Below, piece after piece: positions 32,936 to 43,344 of a DNA stretch of 64,000 bases. The notes below the pieces were generated by a model. It searched no databases, was not told the DNA's origin, and saw only the letters and a program-made list of their open reading frames with translations. The position numbers were made by a program, and so were the translations under genes. The stretch comes from Dryomyza anilis (taxonomy: Eukaryota > Arthropoda > Insecta > Diptera > Dryomyzidae), in NCBI GenBank assembly GCA_951804985.1, contig OX638130.1, positions 116,635,593-116,699,592 of the forward strand. The letters are read 5' to 3'. Every line of letters begins with the position of its first letter. Within the stretch, counting starts at the first letter, position 1.

Positions 32936-34685
32936 GGCTGCTTCTGTTTGTCCTTAAGATTTTGTTTTTGAAATTGACTTTTTGTTAAATTTTTTGTAGA
33001 TTTGTGTTTTGCTATTGTGTTTTAAATATTGTTTTGTGAGTTTTTGGTTTTTGTATTTTTGATATTTTTACGTTTTTGATTTTGTGTTTTTTCTATTGTT
33101 TTTGTGTTTCTGGTTTTGTGTTTTTGGTTTTAATTTTGTCTATGTTTTTGTAATTTTCTTTTGTTTTTGTATTTTTGCTATTATTTGTGTGTGTTCAATA
33201 ATTTGCGTTTTATTTTAGTTTTGTTTTTGTGCTTTTGTTTTGAGTCTTTGATTTTATTTCTGTATGTTTGCTTTTGTTTTTTTTTAGTTTTGTTTTTACT
33301 TTTGCTTTCGTTTGTTCGTTTTTGATTTTGTGCGTTTGTTTTTGTGATTTTGCTTTTGTCTTTTGTTTTATTTTTGTTTTTTTGATTAGTTTGTTGTTGT
33401 TTTTGCTATTGTTTTGTGTTTTTGCTATCTTTGTTTTTGGTTTTGATTTTGTTTTTGTAATTTTTTTTTTGTTTTTTATTTTAGCCATTATTTGCGTGTG
33501 TTTTGATTTTGCTTCTTATTTTAGTTTTGTTTTTGTGCTTTTGTTTTGAGTCTTTGATTTTTTTTCTGTATGTTTGCTTTTATTTATTTTTGTTTGTTTT
33601 GAGTTTTGTTTTTGATTTTGTGCGTTTGTTTTTGTGATTTTGCTTTTGTCTTTTGTTTTACTTTTCTTTTTTTGATTAGTTTGTTGTTTTTTTGCTATTG
33701 TTTTGTGTTTTTGCTTTCTCTGTTTTTGGTTTTGATTTTGTTTTTGTAATGTTTCTTTTGTTTTGTGTTTTTGCCATTATTTGCGTGTGTTTTGATTTTG
33801 CTTCTTATTTTAGTTTTGTTTTAGTTTTGTTTTTGTGCTTTTGTTTTGAGTCTTTGATTTTATTTCTGTATGTTTGCTTTTATTTTTTTTTTGTTTGTTT
33901 TGAGTTTTGTTTTTGATTTTGTGCGTTTGTTTTTGTGATTTTGCTTTTGTCTTTTGTTTTACTTTTGTTTTTTTGATTAGTTTGTTGTTGTTTTTGCTAT
34001 TGTTTTGTGTTTTTGCTTTCTTTGTTTTTGGTTTTGATTTTGTTTTTCTAATTTTTCTTTTGTTTTTTATTTTTGCGATCATTTGCGTGTGTTTTGATTT
34101 TGCTTCTAATTTTTGTTTTGTTTTTGTGCTTTTGTTTTGAGTCTTTCATTTTATTTCTGTATGTTTGCTTTTATTTTTTTTTTGTTTGTTTTGAGTTTTG
34201 TTTTTGATTTTGTGCGTTTGTTTTTGTGATTTTGCTTTTGTCTTTTGTTTTACTTTTGTTTTTTTGATTAGTTTGTTGTTGTTTTTGCTATTGTTTTGTG
34301 TTTTTGCTTTCTTTGTTTTTGGTATTGATTTTGTTTTTGTAATTTTTCTTTTGTTTTTTTATTTTTGCCATTATTTGTGTGTGTTTTGATTTTGCTTTTT
34401 ATTTTAGTTTTTTTTTGTGCTTTTGTTTTGAGTCTTTGATTTTATTTCTTTTGTTTTTTTTTTAGTTTTGTTTTTACCTTTGCTTTTGTTTGTGCGTTTT
34501 CGGGGTTTTTGTTTTAGCGTTTTTGATTTTGTGCGTTTGTTTTTGTTTTACTTTTGTTTTTTTATTAGTTTGTTTTTGTTTTTGCATTTGTTTTGTGCTT
34601 TTTCTTTTTTTGATTTTGAATTTGTGTTTATGTTTTTGTATATTTTTTCTATATTTGAGTTTTTTGTTTCATCTTCTTATCTGGT
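32936..34685 (+). repeat. T-rich higher-order tandem repeat, period about 295 bp
   Basis: A TTTTTG-rich low-complexity tract. From about 33180 it is organised into units marked by GATTAGTTTGTTGTT at 33384, 33674, 33975 and 34266, with a weaker match near 34563. Spacing is thus about 290-301 bp. Each unit also carries TTTGCGTGTGTTTTGATTTT and TTTGAGTCTTTGATTT. The plus-strand phenylalanine-rich and minus-strand lysine-rich frames are products of base bias, not genes. Confidence 0.88.
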
Positions 34686-35321
34686 GTAAGTGCCAAGTTA
34701 CATCATTTCCAAAGTTTATGTTTTATTGGAGGTGCCTAGTCCCTTTGTCCAATCCCGCCTATATATAGCCTATATCACCCTCCGGACTCCAAAGTATCCT
34801 CGTTCAAAATTACAGTCAGATCAATTCAGCGATGATGCTTTAACAAACTGACAGACTGACCAAGAAATTTCTATTTATAAAATATTATTATAAATATTAA
34901 TTTGGAGTTTTTGGTATTTTTTCCAATTACATTATGTTTTTACAAAAATATCAGTAGATATTTCAAGCCCTTTACGACCTCAGTATATTTTTAAAACAGC
35001 ACCCAGCATTATATAGAAATTATAAATCGAATGTTTATAGAAAATACATGTTTTGTTTTGTATAGATTATTTCTTTCAGTATAGGACATATATCTTTGAT
35101 TGTGTTTAACATAATAGGTTTTACTAATTTATCTATGTTTCTCTACAATATATTGCTTGATATTATAAGCAAAACACGAAATAAATCAGTTAATATAAAA
35201 TGAGTTTTTCGTATTTTTTTCGTTGTATTTTGTATACATTAATTTTTAAGATTATGTATTTGTTTCGATTTAGTTAATATGCCTAACGAAAATACAAATT
35301 TACATTTGTTTTGCATATTTA
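34686..35321. other. Unique sequence with a TATATATA motif
   Basis: 34690-34860 is GC-richer and contains TATATATA at 34760 and CAGTCAGATC at about 34813, a spacing too long for a standard TATA-Inr pair. No ORF follows. 34870-35321 is AT-rich and featureless, ending with the left copy of the SINE target duplication at 35309-35321. Confidence 0.35.
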
Positions 35322-35634
35322 ATAATAATAATAGTTTGGCGCTACAGTCCTGTATAGGACTTCGGCCGAGCTCTCTCACCATTTTGAGGTGTGCGTGTTA
35401 TATTTGTACTCAAAGTGGTGGGACCTACAGTTTATTGCCGAATCCGAACGGCGGGTGAGAGCTTTTCATAGGCAATGTTTTACTCTCGTAGGTTTGCCAT
35501 TTACTGACGAGAGGTAGCGCGGTATAGAAAAATGTTTCTATGAAAAGATGTTGTTAGCCCCAGTCCAGGCTTGAACCGGGGACCTTTCGGCTCGCAGTCC
35601 AACGCACTAACCACTGAGCTACCGCGGCTACATT
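35322..35634 (-). mobile_element. tRNA-derived SINE, copy 1
   Basis: Read on the minus strand, the element starts TAGCCGCGGTAGCTCAGTGG. It has an A box (TAGCTCAGTGG, 35621-35611) and a B box (GGTTCAAGCC, 35577-35568), the internal RNA polymerase III promoter of a tRNA. The tRNA-like head carries GCG at the anticodon position (ACG in the other copy), suggesting an arginine tRNA origin; this is tentative. A unique body of about 220 bp follows, ending in a (TTA)n tail, seen as AATAATAATAA on the plus strand. The 13-bp sequence TTTTGCATATTTA flanks both sides (35309-35321, 35635-35647), proving retroposition. It does not encode protein and must borrow a LINE's machinery. Confidence 0.95.
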
Positions 35635-35647
35635 TTTTGCATATTTA

Positions 35648-36061
35648 CTGAACTCAAAAAATCTTAAATTCTGTTAAAATTCAATGCTACATTCCGGAGT
35701 AGAGTTTCTATAATTTTAAAGTGAAAAATATCACTACTTATACCATTTAACATTCAAGTAAAAAGACTACATAAAATAAATAAATTTATCTCAAAATATT
35801 TTTTACAAATAGAAGTTTTTTTTTTTTGTTTTTTTCGTACAACAAACAAAGCCCGCAAGTGTTTGCAATAAGTTTTCCCAGGCGCCTTGCAAATTCTCAG
35901 CCAACAAAATTAATTTTACATCTACCGATGTTAGTACCTACACAAAAACAATATAAATAAAAAAAAACGGAAACTTTTCAATCGATAAATTATTAATAAC
36001 TCATTTTCAGTCATAATTTTGCAATCTTTGTTGCAATGCCAACTAAAGTGAAAACTTTTAG
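35648..36061. other. AT-rich unique sequence
   Basis: A GC-richer patch at 35850-35910 is the only contrast. At the right end, CCAACTAAAGTG (branch-point-like) and CTTTTAG form a possible splice acceptor discussed with the next entry. Confidence 0.4.
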
Positions 36062-36126
36062 CGACCCTCGACAAGAAGGCACCCTACGACACCAACGACA
36101 ACTACAAATATTTGATGCCGTTTTAG
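36062..36126 (+). other. Candidate short terminal coding exon (unconfirmed)
   Basis: After ACTTTTAG (AG at 36060-36061), 65 nt read in one frame as LDKKAPYDTNDNYKYLMPF preceded by an xCG-ACC codon pair, then TAG at 36124-36126. Most codons in the first two thirds end in C or G (CTC GAC AAG AAG, CCC TAC GAC ACC AAC GAC AAC TAC), typical of fly coding bias and unlike the AT-rich surroundings. A CTAAA branch-point-like word lies 17-20 bp upstream. Against it: the pyrimidine tract is short, the piece is tiny, and GAC/AAC-rich words also occur in fly non-coding DNA. I do not recognise the peptide. Confidence 0.25.
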
Positions 36127-37424
36127 GGTAGATTTGAAAAAGTTTCCTCAGTCAGCAACTTAACAGCCACACTTTTTAAAAGCACCAAAAACGAAGAATT
36201 TCTAAAGGTAGGAGGACTACTAAACTAGCGCTGGACGAGGGTTACCTTTAACTTAACCCTGCGTTGAGTCATGGTTGATCTTTGTATAAAATGGGTAAAA
36301 AGCAAAGTTCGGTGTTTTTTTTTCTTTCTAACATTAAAAACAAAACCACCCACCCAAAATGCTAAAAATAAAAAGTGTAGGGCGAAAAAATAATAAAATT
36401 TTAATATGCGACAAAATATGGGCAGCACACACAAAAGGGATATGAAACAAACAGAGCGCGACAGACAGGCGAACAGATAGAAAAACGCCATTGAATCGAG
36501 CCGGTGTTAACAGGCTCTATGAGGGACCTAACAAGGACTGCCACAAAAACGCTTCGTGTATGACAAAAGAGCCCGAGCCTTGAAGTGGGTGACGCGACAA
36601 ACATTGAGCAGTGTAGGAAGCGCTTATAGAAGAGAACGAGTTGAAATTATGTCGTGGCGACGAGGAAAGAGTTGACTATGATATGCGTCGTCGTCGACAA
36701 ACTGAAGAGGCGACGACGACCACGTTGACAATTATGACAAGAAGAGGTCACCAAGCAACGCTCATAAATATGCGACTCGTTTTCTGGCGCATAGAGGCTG
36801 GGGAAAAAGAGGGCTTTTGGGCATGGAGCAGGCTAAAACTACTAAACAGGACAGAAAAATATACAACACATAAACAGATTAGCACGACATGAGTAGAAGA
36901 CGAAAAAGACGAATGTATTAAAGATGAGTGTGAGTGTATAAAGAATATTATGTTGAAAATATCATAATATTTTTTATAATATTTCTTGGTAGCAGAGTTT
37001 AAGCCATATGAAGGAAAAGTTTGTGTTTTTAGTGTTTGAGTCAACAGAAATTTCAATATTTTCAAAGACTTTTGTATGGAACATCATTTTGGCAAAGGAA
37101 TATGAACTAACATCTCTCTATATGAGGCATATACAATAAGAATATGAAGGGAATTTTTGAGAAAATATCAAAAATTGTATTTAGCAAATAAAGGAATAAT
37201 CAATGATTTTGCATACTTTTATTAAGATTAACAGATATATTAAATTTTAATTAAAGTAATCAAGTGATTAAAAAATTCAAAAATTTTATTCCTAGCCTAA
37301 ATCATTATTCTTCAATTCTATATAATGGGAATTGATCTTTGAACGTTTTCTTAAGCGGACGATTTATAAGACCAACCCTTTTTAGTGAAATATTTTATTA
37401 TTAGTAAAACAAAAATTTTGTCGG
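36127..37424. other. Unique sequence, no gene recognised
   Basis: 36400-36900 is GC-richer. Frames exist on both strands (36225-36491 minus; 36641-36892 plus) but none has recognisable domains, and the plus frame is rich in arginine/threonine from CGTCG-type words. 36900-37424 is AT-rich. Confidence 0.4.
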
Positions 37425-39012
37425 TGAATCTTTGAATTTTTAATAAAAAAAAATATTCAATTTAGAGGGGAAATTTTCATATAGAATTTTTAGGAAAAAT
37501 CACATTTTGAGGGGAAAATTATATAGAATTTTTAGGGAAAATTGAATTCTTCATAAACAATTGATTTTTTTTTTTTTTTTTTTTGAAAAATCGAATGTTG
37601 AGTGAAATAATTAATTTTGAACAAAAAATGTAATTTTGATTGACAAATTAAAATTTTAGTTAAAAATTGAATTTTGAGTGAAAAATTGAATTTTGAGTGA
37701 AAAATAGAATTTTGAGTGTAAAATTGAATTTTAGTGAAAAATTTAATTTATAGTGAAAATTTGAATTTTAAGTGCAAAATTGAATTTTTATTGAAAAATT
37801 GAATTTTAAGTGTAAAATTGAATTTTTAGTGCAAAATTGAAATTATAGTGAAAATTTTAATTTTTAGTAAAAATTTAATTTTTATTGAAAAATTAAATTT
37901 TAAGTGCAAATTTAGTGAAAAATTTGAATTTTTAGTGAAAAATTGAATTTTTTGTGAAAATTTTAATATTTAGTGAAAAATTTATTTTTGAGTGAAAAAT
38001 TAAATTTTGAGTGAAAATTAGAATTTTTAGTGAAAATTTGAATTTTTAGTGGAAATTTGAATTTTTAGTGAAAAATTGTATTTTGAGTCAAAAATTGAAT
38101 TTTTTGTGAAAATATTAATTTTTAGTGAAAAATTTATTTTTGAGTGAAAAATTAAATTTTGAGTGAAAAATATAATTTTGAGGGAAAATATATTTATGAG
38201 TGAAAAATTTTATTTTGAGGGAAAAATTTAATTTTGAGTGAAAAATGTAAATTTGAGTGAAAAATGTAAATTTGAGTGAAAAATGTAAATTTGAGTGAAA
38301 AATGTAAATTTGAGTGAAAAATGTAAATTTGAGTGAAAAATGTAAATTTGGGTGCAAAATTTAATGTTGAGTGAAAAATTGAATTTTTAGTGAAAAATTG
38401 AATTTGTACTGAACAATTAAATTTTAAGTAAAAATGATATTTTTGAGTGAACAATTTAACTTGCTGTGAAAAATTTAATTTTGAGTGAAAAATTGAATTT
38501 TGAGTGAAAAATTTAATTTTTAGTGAAAAATATAATTTTGAGTGACAAATTGAATTTTTAGTGATATATTCAATTTTTAGTGAAAATAGAATAAAATATT
38601 TAATATTGAGTGAAAAATACGAATGCTGAGTGAAAAATGAAATTTTGAGTGAAAATTTAAATTTTGTGTGAAAAATTTAATTTTGAGTGAAAATTTGATT
38701 TTTTAGTGAACAATTTAATTTTGAGTGAAAAATATAATTTAGAGTGAAAAATTTGATGTTGAGTGAAAAACTTAATTTTGAGTGAAAAATATAATTTAGA
38801 GTGAAAAATTTAATGTTGAGTAAAAAATGTAAATTTGAGTGAAAAATTAAATTTTATTTTTAATAACAATTAAATAAAATTTTATTTTTAGTGAATAATT
38901 TAATTTTTAACTAACAATTTCATTTTTAATGAATAATTAAATTTTGAGTGAAAAATTTAATTTTGAGTGAAAAATGTACATTTTAGTGAACAATTTAATT
39001 TAGAGTGAAAAC
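37425..39012 (+). repeat. 19-bp minisatellite, array C
   Basis: About 84 degenerate units of the AATTGAATTTTTAGTGAAA / GAGTGAAAAATTTAATTTT family. Six consecutive identical units of the variant GAGTGAAAAATGTAAATTT occupy about 38229-38345, a local fresh amplification. The minus-strand frames here (F/I/H/S-rich) merely translate the repeat. Confidence 0.95.
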
Positions 39013-39384
39013 GATGTAAAGAAAAATAAAATATACAACATAAAAAGGCAATTAGAAAAGGTCAAACAAACACCAATTTTAAGTTCAATCAGCAAATGAG
39101 CTTTATCCGTAACCTAGTTACATGGTAAAAGCGTACTGGAATTCAGTTTAAAATATTATGATCACATATCCATGAAAAAATAAAAGAAACGCAAAAATTA
39201 AGCAAAGCTTAATATAATTTTGAGTATATGTAGATGTAGCATTTAAATACCGAAATTGTTTCGTTGTAAACTAAAACAGAGAGCAAATTGAAACCCTTAT
39301 TCGTTTGGGTTCCAAATCTTAGTCTATCCTACCTATCTTCAATTATATAACGTCGATGTATATCGTACAAATGAATCCAGAATC
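39013..39384. other. Unique AT-rich sequence, nothing recognised
   Basis: No repeat or coding signal. Confidence 0.45.
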
Positions 39385-39565
39385 AAATGAAAAAAATACT
39401 CATTGTCAAATAAATGAAAAATCAAATAAAAAACTAAAATTAATAATTACATTTTGAAATATGTAGAAAATGTAATATTTCTCTCATGTAATTAATAATT
39501 TTAGTTATCTATTTACTTTTTCATTTATTTGACAATGAGTATTTTTTTATTTCATTTCAGTATAA
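39385..39565. mobile_element. Small inverted-repeat element, about 180 bp
   Basis: AAATACTCATTGTCAAATAA (from about 39396) is mirrored by TTATTTGACAATGAGTATTT ending at about 39546. The arms continue inward through AAACTAAAATTAATAATTAC and its complement, about 60 bp each, around a spacer of about 40 bp. No target duplication is evident. Probably a MITE. Confidence 0.75.
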
Positions 39566-40399
39566 ATTTATTGATTATTTTCGAGAAAATATTAAATTTA
39601 ACAAAAAATTATAGTAAAAAACATAATTCATGTCAAGTTTTTCTGCTTTAATAAAAATAGTTTTCATTTCAACCACCAAATGCTATTTATAGTTCTTACA
39701 CTTGAAACGCATGTCATTAATATTTCACAATTTCTATTTTAGTATTTCAAATTATTATGTAAAACAGTTTCTTTTTCTATTTATATTTTAAACACCTTCA
39801 ACTTGTAATGAAATCAATATTTTCAACATGCCACCACATGAGAAGTATTTAATTTTAGGTTAACCTTAAAAAAATGTTCTTAGTATTTTTTATTTTAATA
39901 TATATATATATTTTTTTGTTTGTATGTTGCCAGAAAATGCGTGTCTTTTACGTGCGTTGATTTTATGTATTTTCTGCAAGGTATGTTTTATGATTTTTAT
40001 ACTGCCTTAAAACGCGCTTTTCACAAAATTTATTGAGATTGACTGATTTATGTGTATTTAAAATTTTTCACTATAACGCAAATATAATAAATAACCACAA
40101 ACACACATGCAGGATACGCCGGGATATGGAGTATACAAATTTAAGGCAGTTTTGAGCAATGGACTGGGCACAGGATTTAAAAGTTGCGGTTATAAAAATA
40201 CACAAAAAATGCACATAAAAGGTGTTGTGCCGTTTGGTGGGCGTTTAATATGCTAAAGTATTTTATTTGTGGCAATATAAATTTTAGGTTTACTTAAAGC
40301 ATATAAAATATTGCAATCTCTTTATAATCTAGTTAAACTTTGACCTAGCATTTTACAGAAACAGTAAATAATTTATTTATTTTCTTTTTTGTTTTTCAG
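39566..40399. other. AT-rich sequence with a short unrecognised frame
   Basis: A 49-codon frame from ATG at 40107 to TAA at 40254 lies in a GC-richer patch, but its codons are not biased and I do not recognise it. 40360-40399 is pyrimidine-rich and ends TTTTGTTTTTCAG, a strong splice-acceptor-like sequence. Confidence 0.35.
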
Positions 40400-40425
40400 T
40401 ATCTAAAAGGAATGAAAGTTCTTGG
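40400..40425 (+). other. Candidate 26-nt microexon (unconfirmed)
   Basis: A long pyrimidine tract and CAG (ending 40399) precede 26 nt that end at GG|GTAAGT, a near-ideal donor at 40426. Two frames are open (YLKGMKVLG and SKRNESSW), one has a stop. Acceptor and donor are both strong, yet pairs like this arise by chance in tens of kilobases of T-rich DNA. If real it would belong to a plus-strand gene whose introns span this region. Confidence 0.2.
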
Positions 40426-40474
40426 GTAAGTTTATTTTTATTATTCCTTAATGAAAATTTTATAATTAAATAAC

Positions 40475-42062
40475 ATTTTTAGTAAATATTTGAATTTTTA
40501 GTAAAATTTTAGTGAAAAAAACATTTTTATTTTTTTGAAAAATTAAATTTGTAGTGAAAAACTAAATTTTGAATGAAAAAATGTATTTTTAATGAAAAAT
40601 TTAATTTTGAGTGAAAAATTTAATTTTGAGTGAAAAATTTAATTTTGAGTGAAAAATATAATTTTGAGTGAAAAATTTAATTTGAGTGAAAAATTTAATT
40701 TTGAGTAAAAAATTTAATTTTGCGTAAAAATTTTAATTTTGAGTAAAAAATTGAATTTTGCGTGAAAATTTTAATTTTGAGTGAAAACTTTAATTTTAGT
40801 GAAAAATTGCATTTGGACTGAAAGTTTAGATTTAATAATGTGCAGTGAAAAATTGAATATTTAGTGAAAAATTTAATTTTGAGTGAAAAATTTAATTTTT
40901 AGTGAAAAATTTAAGTTTTAGTGAAAAATTTAATTTTGAGTGAAAAAATTAATTTTTTGTGAAAAATTTAATTTTCAGTGAAAAATTTAATTTTGAGTGA
41001 AAAATTTAATTTTGAGTGAAAAATTTAATTTTGAGTGAAAAATTTAATTTTGAGTGAAAAATTTAATTTTTAGTGAAAAATTTAATTTTGAGTGAAAAAT
41101 TTAATTTTGAGTGAAAAATTTAATTTTGAGTGAACATTTAAATTTTGAGTGAAAAATTTAATTTTGAGTGAAAATTCAATTTTTAGTGAAAATTTAAATT
41201 TTTAGTGAAAAATTTAATTTTTAGTGAAAAATTTAATTTTTAGTGAAAAATTTAATTTTTAGTGAAAAATTTAATTTTTAGTGAAAAATTTAATTTTTAG
41301 TGAAAATTTTAATTTTTAGTGAAAAATTTAATTTGGAGTGAAAAATTTAATTTTGAGTGAAACATTTAATTTTGAGTGAAAAAATTAATTTTGATTGAAA
41401 ATTTGGATTTTGATTGAAAATTTGGATTTTGATTGAATAAAAAAATGTTGAGTGAAAAATTTAATTTTGAGTAAAAATACTATTTTTGTGTTAACATTTT
41501 AATATTAAATAATAATTTGAATTTTGAGTGAAAATTTGAATTTTGAGTTAAAATTTGAACTTTGAGTGAAAATTTTAATATTGAGTGAAAATTTTAATTT
41601 TGAGTGAAAATTTTATATATGAATGAAAGTTTTAATTTTGAGTGAAAATTTTAATTTTGAGTAAAAAATTTAATTTTGAGTGAAATTTTGGATTTTGATT
41701 GAAAAATAAAATTTTGAGTGAAAAATTTAATTTTGAGTAAAATATTTAATGTTGAGTGAAAATTTGAATTTTGAGTGAAAAATTGAGTTTTTAGTGAACA
41801 TTTTTATTTTTGATTGAAAATTACAATTTTGAACATTTGAATTTTGAGTGAATTATTGAAATTTTAGTCAAACAGTCAATTTAAAGTGAAAATGGAATTT
41901 TTATTGAGAAGAGGAATTTTGATTGAAATATTTAGTGATGAGTGAAAAAATTTTATTTACACTTTAAATTTTGAGGGAAAAATTGAATTTTAATTGAAAA
42001 ATTTTATGTTGAGTGAAAATGTTATTTTTAGTGACAAATTGAATTTTTAGTAAAAAAATTAA
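40475..42062 (+). repeat. 19-bp minisatellite, array D
   Basis: About 83 units. The prevailing unit is GAGTGAAAAATTTAATTTT, with a GAG where arrays A and E have TAG. The best-conserved core is 40860-41340. This array-specific variant shows that arrays homogenise independently. Confidence 0.95.
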
Positions 42063-43344
42063 TTTGGTTTGTAACCAATTTGTAGAATTCAAAATTTTGC
42101 AAAAACTTAGTTGCTGTCGCTGTTCAATTAAGTATATTTGGAAATAAACCCTGTCATCATTTATAATACGTTATAATAAGCTATAAAACTAATAAAATAT
42201 GAAAAACCTTTCTTTCCATTAATATGTCCCAACCTCAATTCTACCAGATAATACTTTTATCTAATATGAAATATAGAAAAAATGAGCTTTATTAATCATG
42301 CAAAAATAAAACCACCCCATCTTGCTATTTATTAATAGACTAATTATGGCCAAAACAATATTTGACCAAAATGTTTATCCTTTAAGACGCAAATATTAAT
42401 TGCAACACACACACACACACAGAAAGATAAACAGTCACAAAGTCACTCACCTCAACAGATGCAGAATGTGTAAGAACCACGAAGTGTATTTCACATAAAC
42501 AGTAAAATATTCCTCTATATTGTTGTCTCAACCACCCAACACTTATTTGCAAACCACAGGAAATGAAGGCTATTTGGAAGGAACGGAGATTGGAGGGGAA
42601 TTGACAGGATTACGTCCACTTGTAGACGACGACGAGATGAAGGATGCGACAGGATTTGTGTAAACAAAACAAGTAACAAATGTATACGCTGCACATAAAA
42701 CGGGCCTGTCCTGGCCTGGTCTGGTCTGGCAGGACAGGTGAAGCTGGGCGCCTCTGAATTGTGCTGCCGAAAAATGGTTTAATTAAAAAGTAACATGAAT
42801 TATAGACGTTACTTTGATGAAGGACACAAAAGCATTGGGTCGTTGTTTTTCTTTTTGTTACCTTTTGGATAACTTTTTGGTTACGTTTTTTGGTATGGTC
42901 TACAAATGCGGTTTTTGGTGACAGTTATTAAATGTTAGGTACTTACGGTATAAACTGCTACTATTTTTCGTTCCTCTCATATGTCTCTGGATAAATTAAA
43001 AGCTGTTGTGTGCAATTAATAGGTTTTTTTATGTATAAAATGGGTTTTTGAAAGTATTTTTAATTTCTTTTAAACACCTTTGTTGTTTTATTTTAACACA
43101 CACTAAAAAAAATACTTTAAATAGTTGAGAATTTGTAAATATAATTCGCACACTTTTTAATTTCCTTTGAGGTACTTATTTCAATTGAGTCTTATTTTAA
43201 GTTTTACTCGAATCGTTAATTTTATCGAAGTTTGTTTTTTCATTTTCCAGAATTTAAATAATCAGGTATTTATCCAAATTCAAACAGAAAATAAAAACAG
43301 AAATGGAAAAAAACCTTTTTAATGAAAAAAAAAATAAATATTAA
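42063..43344. other. Unique sequence with (CA)n and a hairpin
   Basis: (CA)9 lies at about 42404-42421. A GC-richer patch at 42550-42770 contains a 35-codon open stretch ending at TAA (about 42662) and a 9-bp hairpin (CCTGTCCTG 42705-42713 with CAGGACAGG 42730-42738). No recognised gene. The flanks are AT-rich. Confidence 0.4.

Noticed and set aside
33210..34082. Lysine/threonine-rich minus-strand and phenylalanine-rich plus-strand frames
   Set aside because: They follow the T-rich low-complexity tandem repeat and have no start context or domain.
34760..34820. TATATATA followed by CAGTCAGATC as a core promoter
   Set aside because: Spacing of about 56 bp is too long for a TATA-initiator pair, and no ORF follows.
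35568..35630. A true tRNA gene suggested by A and B boxes
   Set aside because: The tRNA-like head has mismatched stems and continues into a SINE body with target duplications; the same unit recurs at 46585-46897.
38115..38454. Minus-strand frames rich in F, H and S
   Set aside because: Direct translation of the 19-bp minisatellite (array C).
42557..42664. 35-codon open stretch ending in TAA after a CAG, exon-like
   Set aside because: Weak pyrimidine tract, no codon bias, and its phase does not join the 40400-40425 candidate.
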